Both the position numbers and the translations under genes were made by a program. Shown here in pieces: positions 53,574-64,000 of a stretch of DNA of 64,000 nt. Origin of the DNA: Glandiceps talaboti (lineage: Eukaryota > Hemichordata > Enteropneusta > Spengelidae); assembly GCF_964340395.1 (NCBI RefSeq), contig NC_135557.1, positions 2,851,216 through 2,915,215 of the forward strand, written 5' to 3'. Positions within the stretch are counted from its first letter, which is position 1. Every line of letters starts with the position of its first letter. The notes beneath the pieces are model-generated. The model did no database searches. It was not told the DNA's origin and saw only the letters and a program-made list of their open reading frames with translations.

Positions 53574-55732
53574 AAAGAGGGCTAAGGATAAAGTAAAACG
53601 AGGGCTAAGGATAAAGTAAAACGAGGGCTAAGGATAAAGTAAAACGAAGGCTAAGGATAAAGTAAAAGGAGGGCTAAGGATAAAGTAAAACGAGGGCTAA
53701 GGATAAAGTAAAAAGAAGGCTAAGGATAAAGTAAAAGGAAGGCTAAGGATAAAGTAAAACGAAGGCTAAGGATAAAGTAAAACGAAGGATAAGGATAAAG
53801 TAAAACGAGGGCTAAGGATAAAGTAAAACGAAGGCTAAGGATAAAGTAAAACGAGGGCTAAGGATAAAGTAAAACGAGGGCTAAGGATAAAGTAAAAGGA
53901 AGGCTAAGGATAAAGTAAAACGAAGGCTAAGGATAAAGTAAAACGAGGGCTAGGGATAAAGTAAAACGAGGGCTAACGATAAAGTAAAACGAGGGCTAAG
54001 GATAAAGTAAAACGAAGGATAAGGATAAAGTAAAACGAGGGCTAAGGATAAAGTAAAACGAAGGCTAAGGATAAAGTAAAACGAGGCTAAGGATAAAGTA
54101 AAACGAGGGCTAAGGATAAAGTAAAACGAGGGCTAAGGATAAAGTAAAAGGAGGGCTAAGGATAAAGTAAAAGGAAGGCTAAGGATAAAGTAAAACGAGG
54201 GCTAAGGATAAAGTAAAACGAGGGCTAAGGATAAAGTAAAACGAGGGCTAAGGATAAAGTAAAAGGAAGGCTAAGGATAAAGTAAAACGAAGGCTAAGGA
54301 TAAAGTAAAACGAGGGCTAAGGATAAAGTAAAACGAGGGCTAAGGATAAAGTAAAACGAAGGCTAAGGATAAAGTAAAACGAGGGCTAAGGATAAAGTAA
54401 AAGGAAGGCTAATGATAAAGTAAAACGAAGGCTAAGGATAAAGTAAAACGAGGGCTAGGGATAAAGTAAAATGAGGGCTAACGATAAAGTAAAACGAGGG
54501 CTAAGGATAAAGTAAAACGAGGGCTAAGGATAAAGTAAAACGAGGGCTAAGGATAAAGTAAAACGAGGGCTAAGGATAAAGTAAAACGAAGGCTAAGGAT
54601 AAAGTAAAACGAAGGCTAAGGATAAAGTAAAACGAGGGCTAAGGATAAAGCAAAACGAGGGCTAAGGATAAAGTAAAACGAAGGCTAAGGATAAAGTAAA
54701 ACGAAGGATAAGGATAAAGTAAAACGAGGGCTAAGGATAAAGTAAAACGAGGGCTAAGGATAAAGTAAAACGAAGGATAAGGATAAAGTAAAACGAAGGA
54801 TAAGGATAAAGTAAAACGAAGGATAAGGATAAAGTAAAACGAAGGATAAGGATAAAGTAAAACGAGGGCTAAGGATAAAGTAAAACGAAGGCTAAGGATA
54901 AAGTAAAACGAAGGATAAGGATAAAGTAAAACGAAGGCTAAGGATAAAGTAAAACGAAGGCTAAGGATAAAGTAAAACGAGGGCTAAGGATAAAGTAAAA
55001 CGAAGGATAAGGATAAAGTAAAACGAGGGCTAGGGATAAAGTAAAACGAGGGCTAAGGATAAAGTAAAACGAAGGATAAGGATAAAGTAAAACGAGGGCT
55101 AGGGATAAAGTAAAACGAAGGATAAGGATAAAGTAAAACGAAGGCTAAGGATAAAGTAAAACGAGGGCTAAGGATAAAGTAAAAGGAGGGCTAGGGATAA
55201 AGTAAAACGAAGGATAAGGATAAAGTAAAACGAAGGATAAGGATAAAGTAAAACGAAGGATAAGGATAAAGTAAAACGAAGGATAAGGATAAAGTAAAAC
55301 GAGGGCTAAGGATAAAGTAAAACGAGGGCTAAGGATAAAGTAAAACGAAGGATAAGGATAAAGTAAAACGAGGGCTAAGGATAAAGTAAAACGAAGGCTA
55401 AGGATAAAGTAAAACGAAGGCTAAGGATAAAGTAAAACGAGGGCTAAGGATAAAGTAAAACGAGGGATAAGGATAAAGTAAAACGAAGGATAAGGATAAA
55501 GTAAAACGAAGGATAAGGATAAAGTAAAACGAAGGATAAGGATAAAGTAAAACGAAGGATAAGGATAAAGTAAAACGAAGGCTAAGGATAAAGTAAAACG
55601 AGGGCTAAGGATAAAGTAAAACGAGGGCTAAGGATAAAGTAAAACGAAGGCTAAGGATAAAGTAAAACGAGGGCTAAGGATAAAGTAAAACGAGGGCTAA
55701 GGATAAAGTAAAACGAGGGCTAAGGATAAAGT
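53574..55732. repeat. Second 23-bp minisatellite, about 94 copies
   Basis: The unit reads GAGGGCTAAGGATAAAGTAA plus AAC, with GAAGGC/GAAGGA and AAC/AAG variants. It is unrelated in sequence to the 18-22 kb array. The rare pair GGGCTAGGG then GGCTAACG recurs 505 bp apart (53946 and 54451), 22 units less a one-base deletion. It ends in a TATG microsatellite at 55732. Confidence 0.96.
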
Positions 55733-55739
55733 GTATGTA

Positions 55740-56745
55740 TATATGTATGTATGTATGTATGTGTGTGTATGTATGTATGTATGTATGTAGGCAGACAGGC
55801 AGGTTGGTAAATTGTTTATTTATTAAATATTCCATTCTATATGTTGTTTTTAGTCAAATGTCTAAACAACCTGAAAGTAACGGCGTGGATATGTGGACTA
55901 AAAGTACAGATGTCGTAGTCATTGATACTTGGTAGCATAAGCGATGTGAACCATTGACAACAACAATAAGTACTAATTATTAAAATACTCGTGACTCTCT
56001 CTCTCTCACACTTGACAATGCAATTTAATGATTGCCGGATTGTTCCCGAATAGTAGTCTTTATTTCTTCTATATTTTCAAAATTCACTTAGAGACGAGAC
56101 AATTGCTGTCATACAATAACAAGTGTCTGTAATCTATCGAAAATGTTATATAACGAATCAAGTTATTTGTTTTCGATTTAAAACGCCGTAAGGTTGAGTA
56201 GCCTATTTCTTCTCATTGAAAGACTGAACAATAGGTCGTATAAACATCATTATAAGTCAGTTGTCACTAATCTCGCATTCTGATTGTTGAGAGGCCAGCA
56301 GATATGGAGGGTTAGTTGTTACCAACAGCTGTATGTTTTGCTTGTTTTGTCTATTCATTGCTATCAACCTTGTAAAAATATCTCATAGACAACCAGAAAT
56401 CTAGCTTTGACATAACATTACGAATACTAAATTCAGCATAAACCGTTTCGTTTTTTAACAAATGTGTTGATGGCATCTACAAAAATTCATGTATTTTATC
56501 TAGCCTGGGTTTCAAATTTCCAACTAGAATTTTACAGTACCAGAATAGTTTTTAGAGAACAGCACATTCGTATCAATATTCAAAAATTCTCGTCTTTATT
56601 AGGAGCAGGCAATGTTTTAATGACAATGCTCAGAATGATTCATCCATTGATATTTTAACTTTATGCCTTTTTATTACACTTCAAACACAGCAACAAAAAG
56701 CAGAGTGGAACAGTATCGGTATAAAAGAGTGTCATTTCTTATATA
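55740..56745. other. No feature seen
   Basis: TATG microsatellite to 55790, then unremarkable AT-rich sequence. A final SLC22-like exon could hide here or up to 57590, but I could not identify one. Confidence 0.35.
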
Positions 56746-56749
56746 TATC

Positions 56750-57085
56750 AACCATAACAATTTGCACCTTTCCTATAAAGTTTGTTGACATGGCTTTCAC
56801 TTTTAGCAACTAATATGTATAATATGTATAAATTAATGCAGTCACGATGTATCTGAAGAATTTTATATAATTTGGCGACTTCATTGATGACAACAAAGTG
56901 CATTTTTGTTATGATTTTTGATAGTAATATGTTATTTGCATGATTAATGAATGATTTTTGAAAATTGGACCATATATTTGAATGGAGGCGTCAATTTCAT
57001 ATATTTGGTGCATCATACATCAAAAGTAACAAAGTGCATATGTACGCTAAAGCTTGATCTTGTAGCGTTTACATATACTTTACAT
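56750..57085 (+). mobile_element. Interspersed repeat body, diverged copy
   Basis: The same order of short blocks as the copy at 49.3-49.6 kb (CCTATAAAGTTTGTTGACAT, TTATTTGCATGATTAATGA, ACAAAGTGCATATGT, TAGCGTTTA) without a microsatellite. Confidence 0.5.
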
Positions 57086-57599
57086 AACTAAGTCATTAGT
57101 CAATATGTTCAAATTTGATATAGTTTCATTTAACTAATTTTCCATTTAAGGGGTACATCATGTATAATAGCAATAGCTCAGAATTTTGCATTCCAACAAT
57201 GTGTGTAAGAACACAAACCCTATGGCTTTGCAATGACGGGATGCATTCAGTTTAAATCTGATTTTTAAATGCTTTCTTAATTTCAAGCGTGCTATCATTA
57301 TTGCTCATGTTTAGACGTACTAGTTCTTAGGTCACATCGACAAGTCAAAAGAAAAGATGTGAGTATAATGGAAAAAATGAGCAAGTGATGATAGCCAACA
57401 GAATGGCCTCTGGCTTGGAAAGTCAACCAATTACATTCGATATATGTAATCCAGGACATTCAAATTCTAATATTCATAACCTTCCTGACATAATATTGAT
57501 ATAGTTGAATACCGTCTATACCCAAATTTTGAGTTTGTTGAAATCCTATCATCAATAAATATTAAATCTATACTGTCAAATATGTTGACCGTGACTTAC

Positions 57600-57803
57600 A
57601 ACTGTTCAACATTTCCCATGGATTCTGGAAGGGCTGTATTTGATGTTTCTGGTAGAAGTAATACTAATAACCGCGACAACATAGACACAACGCCCATAAT
57701 AAGATATGCAGCAAGGTAGAAATAATCAACCAAGTACACAATGTATGGGACGACCACACCTCCAAAAAAACAAGCCAACATCGATAGACCCATTCCAACA
57801 CCT
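57600..57803 (-). CDS. SLC22-like exon c: TM11-TM12 and C-terminal motif
   Basis: Acceptor AATTATAG, 204 nt to a GTAAGT donor at 57599. The split AG|A gives the Arg that ends EVYPTPLR. If the donor is not used, translation stops at TAA 57598-57596 right after GNVEQL. Confidence 0.85.
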
Positions 57804-58693
57804 CTATAATTATCTACAGGATTATTTAGGTTACATACTGTTGCCACCGGTTTCTAAAATGTTGTTTGCATATATCAGGACTCGGAGTCTCTACAATACG
57901 AGTCATATTGTCACATGATTTACATATAGTGTAAATAATAAAGGAACTCTAGAATACAAGTTACATATTGTCACAGATTTCTCAATCTACATGTTTCAGG
58001 TACATAGTTTGTAATAAATGGTGCTTACTAAGAGTTACATGTTGTCTGAATACATTACACAGCAATGTTCACTGTTATCAAATATGGTTTTAAGTCTAAA
58101 AAAAACTATAGTCTGATACGTTTGATGCTACTTTACTTAAGACGACCCCACTCGTTCTGAAGTAAAATAAAAAAAATAAAGTCTCACTACGAAACGTTGT
58201 CAAAGATGTTAAAACCATGTCAATATTAAGCACTAAGAATCCAACATTTTGCACATTTCTTCAAGTTTTCATATGGCAATATTTAGTGTTCAAAGTTGCA
58301 GAACAATAACGTTCAATGTAATTGATCAATAAGGTGCATTCAAATTTAATAGATGATCAAATGAATTGATTTCGCAATGCAGTTTTAATATTGTAATCAA
58401 CTGAAAGTTGATATAAATGAGACAGACATTGATACAAAAACATACATACATACATACATACATACATACATACATACATACATACATACATACATACATA
58501 CATACGTACGTACTTAGAAAGAAATGCAGAAGGAACTTGAGACAGTCCGAATAAATAGATGTAATCCGACGTTTCAATAAAAATTCTTTTTCAAGGTATT
58601 GAAAGGCAAGACATATTAGGTAAACACCTGAATATATCTGAATTTTATGTTACATAGAGACAGACAGACAGACAGGCAGACAGACAGACAGGC

Positions 58694-58742
<49 letters not shown>

Positions 58743-59043
58743 TATAAATAGAGAGAGGCAGGCTGAGAGACACACATACAAACAGAGACGGGCAGACAGA
58801 CATATCCTTACCTCAATGGAGTGGGGTAGACTTCCAAAGTCACCGTTGTAGAGATCAAAAATGCAGTTGTAACACACATTTTATCCAGAGTAATGACGGC
58901 AATGTTGATTACCTCATTTCCTGAACATGAAAACAATTGATGTATAAGTCCCATTTGAATGTTATTGTGTCAGTCAGTCAGTCAGTCAGTCAGTCAGTCA
59001 GTCAGTCAGTCAGTCAGTCAGTCAGTCTGCCTGCCTGCCTGCC

Positions 59044-59116
<73 letters not shown>

Positions 59117-62100
59117 GGATGAATTACTGTCTGTCATGTTGGCACATTGGCTGTATATAGAAATTAATGCAGGTATACAACAAAAAAGAATGCTTCTGTT
59201 TATCTTGCTACGATCAATCTAAATCATCAATATGCCCACTGTCTGATTACCAGACACCTACAATACCAGACAATAACAATAACAGACAAACACAATAACA
59301 GACAATCACAATAACAGACAATTACAATAACAGACAATCACAATAACATACAATCGCAATAACAGACAATCACAATAACAGACAATCACAGTAACAGACA
59401 ATTACAATAACAGACAATTACAATAACAGACAATTCCAATAACAGACAACTACAATAACAGACAATCACAATACCAGACAATCACAATAACAGACAATTA
59501 CAATAACAGACAATCACAATACCAGACAATCACAATAACAGACAATTACAATAACAGACAATTACAATAACAGACAATTCCAATAACAGACAACTACAAT
59601 AACAGACAATCACAATAACAGACAATCACAGTAACAGACAATCACAATAACAGACAATTACAATAACATACAATCACAATAACAGACAATCACAATAACA
59701 GACAAATGCAATGACAGACAATTGCAATAACATACAATCACAATAACAGACAATCACAATAACAGACAATCACAATAACATACAATCACAATAACAGACA
59801 ATCACAATAACAGACAATCACAATAACAGACAATCACAATAACAGACAAATGCAATAACAGACAATCACAATAACAGACAAATGCAATGACAGACAATTG
59901 CAATAACATACAATAACATACAATCACAATAACATACAATCGCAATAACAGACAATCACAATAACAGACAATCACAATAACAGACAATCACAATAACATA
60001 CAATCACAATAACAGACAATCACAATAACAGACAATCACAGTACCAGACAATCACAATAACATACAATCACAATAACAGACAATCACAATAACAGACAAA
60101 TGCAATGACAGACAATTGCAATAACATACAATCACAATAACAGACAATCACAATAACAGACAATCACAATAACATACAATCACAATAACAGACAATCACA
60201 ATAACAGACAATCACAATAACAGACAAATTGAATGACAGACAATTGCAATAACAGACAATCACAATAACAGACAATCACAATAACAGACAAATGCAATGA
60301 CAGACAATTGCAATAACATACAATCACAATAACAGACAATCACAATAACAGACAATCACAATAACATACAATCACAATAACATACAATCACAATAACAGA
60401 CAATCACAATAACAGACAATCACAATAACAGACAATTATAATAACAGACAATCACAATAACAGACAATCACAATACCAGACAATCACAATAACAGACAAC
60501 TACAATAACAGACAACTACAATAACAGACACTCACAATAACATACAATCACAATAACAGACAATCACAATAACAGACAACTACAATAACAGACAACTACA
60601 ATAACATACAATCACAATAATATACAATCACAATAACAGACAATCACAATAACAGACAATCACAATAACAGACAACTACAATAACATACAATCGCAATAA
60701 CAGACAATCGCAATAACAGACAATCACAATAACAGACAATCACAATAACAGACAATCACAATAACAGACAATCACAATAACAGACAACTACAATAACATA
60801 CAATCGCAATAACAGACAATCGCAATAACAGACAATCACAATAACAGACAATCGCAATAACAGACAATCACAATAACAGACAATCACAATAACAGACAAT
60901 CACAATAACAGACAACTACAATAACATACAATCGCAATAACAGACAATCACAATAACAGACAATCACAATAACAGACAATCACAATAACAGACAACTACA
61001 ATAACATACAATCGCAATAACAGACAATCGCAATAACAGACAATCGCAATAACAGACAATCGCAATAACAGACAATTGCAATAACAGACAATTACAATAA
61101 CAGACAAATGCAATGACAGACAATTGCAATAACATACAATCGCAATAACAGTCATTCACAATACTAGACAGCTACAAAAACAGACAATCACAATACCAGA
61201 CAATCACAATAACATACAATTGCAATAACAGACAATCAAAATAACAGACAATCACAATAACATACAATTGAAATAACAGACAGTCACAATATCAGACTTC
61301 AATAACATACAATTGCAATAACAGACAATCGCAAAAACAGACTATGACAATAACAGACAATCACAATAACAGACAATCGCAATAACAGACAACAACAATA
61401 ACAGATAATTGCAATGACAGACAATTGCAATAACAGACAATCACAGTAACAGACAATTACAATAACAGACAATCACAATAACAGACAATCACAGTAACAG
61501 ACAATCACAATAACAGACAAGCACAATAACAGACAACTACAATAACAGATAATTGCAATGACAGACAATTGCAATAACATACAATCGCAATAACAGACAA
61601 TTCCAATAACAGACAAGCACAATAATAATTGCAATGACAGACAATTGCAATAACAGACAATCACAGTAACAGACAATTACAATAACAGACAATCACAATA
61701 ACAGACAATCACAGTAACAGACAATCACAATAACAGACAAGCACAATAACAGACAACTACAATAACAGATAATTGCAATGACAGACAATTGCAATAACAT
61801 ACAATCGCAATATCAGACAATTCCAATAACAGACAAGCACAATAACAGACAATTACAATAACAGACAACGACAATAACAGACAATTACAATAACAGACAA
61901 TCACAATAACAGACAACTACAATAACAGACAATCACAATAACAGACAATTACAATAACAGACAACGACAATAACAGACAATCACAATAACAGACAATCAC
62001 AATAACAGACAATCACAATAACAGACAATTACAATAACAGACAATCACAATAACAGACAATTACAATAACAGACAATCACAATAACAGACAATTACAATA

Positions 62101-62885
62101 ACAGACAATTACAATAACAGACAATCACAATAACAGACAATCACAATAACAGACAACTACAATAACAGATAATTGCAATAACAGACAATTGCAATAACAT
62201 ACAATCACAATAACAGACAATCACAATAACAGACAATCACAATAACATACAATCACAATAACAGACAATCACAATAACAGACAATCACAATAACAGACAA
62301 TTACAATAACAGACAATTACAATAACAGACAATTACAATAACAGACAATCACAATAACAGACAATCACAATAACATACAATCACAATAACAGACAATTAC
62401 AATAACAGACAACGACAATAACAGACAATTACAATAACAGACAATCACAATAACAGACAATTACAATAACAGACAATTACAATACCAGACATTTACAATA
62501 ACAACACAATACCAGACAATTACAATACCAGAAATTTACAAGAACAATCGCAATACCAAACAATCACAATACCAGAATATTATAATAACAATTACAATGC
62601 ATTTATATTTGATCGAATAGTTCAACCTATACTGACTATTATTTATAATAAAATTAGAAAATGTGATACACATTACCTATGAATGCAGACGATATGAAAA
62701 ACACACCAGTTAACACCATTGCTGAACATAATATCCACCGTCTTGGAAAACTACTGAGTAGCCATAGTCCTAGCAGATCAGCAGGTATTTCAACCAGGAT
62801 TGTCATCATGTATAAAGCATATACATTACCAGAGAAGTAATTTGAGTTAAATGTTAGGCCACTGTACATGATACCATTGGCGAAC
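57600..62885 (-). CDS. SLC22 (organic ion transporter)-like, C-terminal half in three exons; 5' part outside window
   Basis: Exons 62885-62677, 58920-58812 and 57803-57600 join in phases 2, 1 and 2 without a stop. Exon a begins with a split codon completed by [10 protein letters not shown], matching the W-F-N-G/S-x-x-Y-x-G-L segment of TM7, and covers TM8-9 including FPRRW. Exon b gives [12 protein letters not shown] and EVYPTPLR, the SLC22 counterpart of GKF...ELYPT..R (TM10 loop). Exon c gives [15 protein letters not shown] (TM11), TM12 and the LLPETSN-ALPE motif that ends the family's transport core. SLC22 proteins are plasma-membrane carriers of organic cations, anions or zwitterions; the substrate is not predictable. 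The frame reaches a TAA that overlaps a perfect GTAAGT donor, so the tail may continue in an unseen exon. Intron b-a contains a 3.3-kb 16-bp array. Confidence 0.85.
58436..58512. repeat. CATA microsatellite in SLC22-like intron
   Basis: CATA run ending in TACG units, attached to the GAAACGTCGGA-type repeat. Confidence 0.95.
58512..58605 (-). mobile_element. GAAACGTCGGA-type repeat next to CATA microsatellite, copy 2
   Basis: Minus strand: AATACCTTGAAAAAGAATTT, TTATTGAAACGTCGGATTAC and ATTCGGACTGTCTCAAGTTC, followed by the TATG run at 58510-58440. It lies in the SLC22-like intron between exons b and c. Confidence 0.7.
58656..58802. repeat. CAGA microsatellite beside SLC22-like exon b
   Basis: CAGA repeat with variants, ending less than 15 bp past the donor of exon b. 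Confidence 0.95.
58812..58920 (-). CDS. SLC22-like exon b: TM10 region
   Basis: Acceptor ATGTTCAG, donor GTAAGG, 109 nt, phase 1 in and 2 out. Encodes [20 protein letters not shown] then a hydrophobic stretch ending EVYPTPLR. No start codon opens this frame, so it is easily missed. Confidence 0.85.
58969..59118. repeat. CAGT then CTGC/CTGT microsatellite
   Basis: CAGT run followed by CTGC and CTGT runs, the same composition as palindrome A, about 50 bp upstream of the exon b acceptor. Confidence 0.95.
59243..62575. repeat. 16-bp minisatellite in SLC22-like intron, about 205 copies
   Basis: The unit is CAATAACAGACAATCA with variants at the penultimate triplet (TCA, TTA, CTA, TCG, TTG) and CAGA/CATA. 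Small-scale block repeats are present, for example GCACAATAACAGACAACTAC at 61521 and 61741. It fills nearly all of the 3.76-kb intron. Confidence 0.95.
62677..62885 (-). CDS. SLC22-like exon a: TM7-TM9
   Basis: Acceptor TTCTTTCTTAG, donor GTAATG, 209 nt. Encodes [35 protein letters not shown] and [15 protein letters not shown], the conserved loop between TM8 and TM9 in this family. Confidence 0.85.
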
Positions 62886-63022
62886 CTAAGAAAGAACCAG
62901 ATATTGAAATGTACAATGCTTTTGAAGCTGGTATCGATGAATAGATAGTTAACATTGGTACATTCAATATCTAAATATGGTACTACTAAGCGCTGATATC
63001 GCAAATATTTAACAAATTTTTA

Positions 63023-63738
63023 TAAAAAGAAGTTGTAATTATTTCTCTTGCATGCGTTCTCTTAAAACGCTCTATGCTACCTATGTCAGAAGTATTCTGG
63101 CTTACAGCTCAACCGTTTGGTCCCCTTGGTAAAAGAAACCACAGGCTAGCATTGAAAGGGTCCACGAAAAATTTATTAAATTTCGTTACAAAACCGGGAT
63201 CATTTTTAACCGTCATAATTATGCATATTTATGCGAGTTTTTCGATTTGCCAATCCTCTCTCAGCGGAGGATGTTTTAGACATGGTGTTCTCATACAAGT
63301 GTGTAAATAGTGTTTATGATAGTCCGTATATTCTCTCTAAGTTACATTTTAACAGATAACTAGAATTTTACCTGTTTTCGACCTAATGTCAGTAGAATTA
63401 AAAATGTTCTTAAGCACCATGCCATTCAGAGATGTATGACAACTTATAATGGTCTTTGTTGTAGTATTTCGAATATTGATTTTAACGTATCTCAGAGATA
63501 TTTATTTTTAAAAATGCCACTTTCCAAGAATGCCATCTCAAGTCCACCTGGCAAGATTATTTTAATATTTGCTTTATGTACATTTTGTTAGTTTTATTTT
63601 GTTTGACGTGTTTGTGTGTTTTATATTCTTGTCTTTTTCTTTAGTTTTCATTTTAGGAGCCAGTAAATGGGACTTGCTCCCTTTGGTCTTCCACGAAATA
63701 AATAAATCAACTAATCAATCAATCAATCAATCAATCAA
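63023..63738 (+). mobile_element. Non-LTR retrotransposon 3' fragment, copy 2
   Basis: Same family as 1866-2480, with stops and frameshifts in the reverse-transcriptase tail. This copy keeps its 3' end, finishing in GGTCTTCCACGAAATAAATA followed by an ATCA repeat tail, typical of a non-LTR element. Confidence 0.75.
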
Positions 63739-64000
63739 ATATTGTTCTACCTATTCAATATGCATAAGTATAAAGTGTTTACCTACTTAGAACAATCGTT
63801 CTTGAAATACCACACAATTGTGCTTTGTGTAACCTATTTACTCAAAATCAGCGTTATAGTTTAAGTAAATTCGGTTGTTTCATTTGACATTTCTCTGATT
63901 CGTTACGGTTGATGATGGTGTTTGAACTGTACTCATATGACCTATATTGACTTGACTCTCGGACTAAACTTATAATAAGAGGCATTTTTAGAACACAATG

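Noticed and set aside
59802-61916. ORFs of [11 protein letters not shown] repeats
   Set aside because: A 16-bp array read in three frames gives a 16-residue repeat; there is no unique coding sequence.

Overview
The window looks like nuclear DNA of an invertebrate animal. Its genes are split by long introns with GT-AG junctions, no operon-like packing is visible, and about a quarter of the sequence by my rough count is tandem repeat. The gene families (adhesion-type receptor with a somatomedin-B-like domain, claudin-like four-helix protein, SLC16 and SLC22 carriers, LDL-receptor class A modules) and the retroelements fit a marine invertebrate. I cannot name the species; hemichordate, lancelet or lophotrochozoan are guesses.

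All recognisable host genes lie on the minus strand. From left to right: a secreted LDLa-repeat protein (exons 8986-8948, 4700-4673, 1499-1356 and 744-595, running out of the window on the left); a complete three-exon claudin/PMP22-like protein (17667-15228); the first coding exon of an SLC16-like transporter (33315-33051); a two-exon 1004-residue receptor (46955-46400 and 41118-38660); a weak claudin-like exon (50413-50664); and the last three recognisable exons of an SLC22-like transporter (62885-57600), whose 5' part lies beyond the right edge. They are separate cell-surface or secreted genes and I see no shared pathway.

Mobile elements: a non-LTR retrotransposon 3' end in two copies (1866-2480, 63023-63738); a decayed non-LTR element (29825-32530) with a 46-bp minisatellite inside its reverse transcriptase; a Penelope-like reverse transcriptase fragment (35955-36980); a young, short LTR element (24824-28395) inserted into a CATA microsatellite, with near-identical LTRs and no gag-pol; a hAT-like transposase relic (50692-51160); and several foldback or MITE-like elements.

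Tandem arrays: 67-bp (5723-6545), 82-bp (7602-8053), 23-bp (18328-22150), 43-bp (22157-23099), 33-bp (43705-45095), a second unrelated 23-bp array (53574-55732), a 16-bp array (59243-62575) and many microsatellites. The 23-bp array at 18-22 kb carries a higher-order repeat of exactly 1,426 bp (62 units); the 33-bp array carries one of 594 bp (18 units). Three large palindromes follow one another at 11978-14588, the first two directly abutting.

The most speculative lead is the 33-bp array. It lies in a plus-strand ORF with a real ATG and a signal-peptide-like start, giving about 42 copies of an 11-residue Tyr/Lys/Ser-rich repeat, inside the receptor intron. It may be chance, but it is testable with RNA data. 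I see no clear new multi-gene system here.
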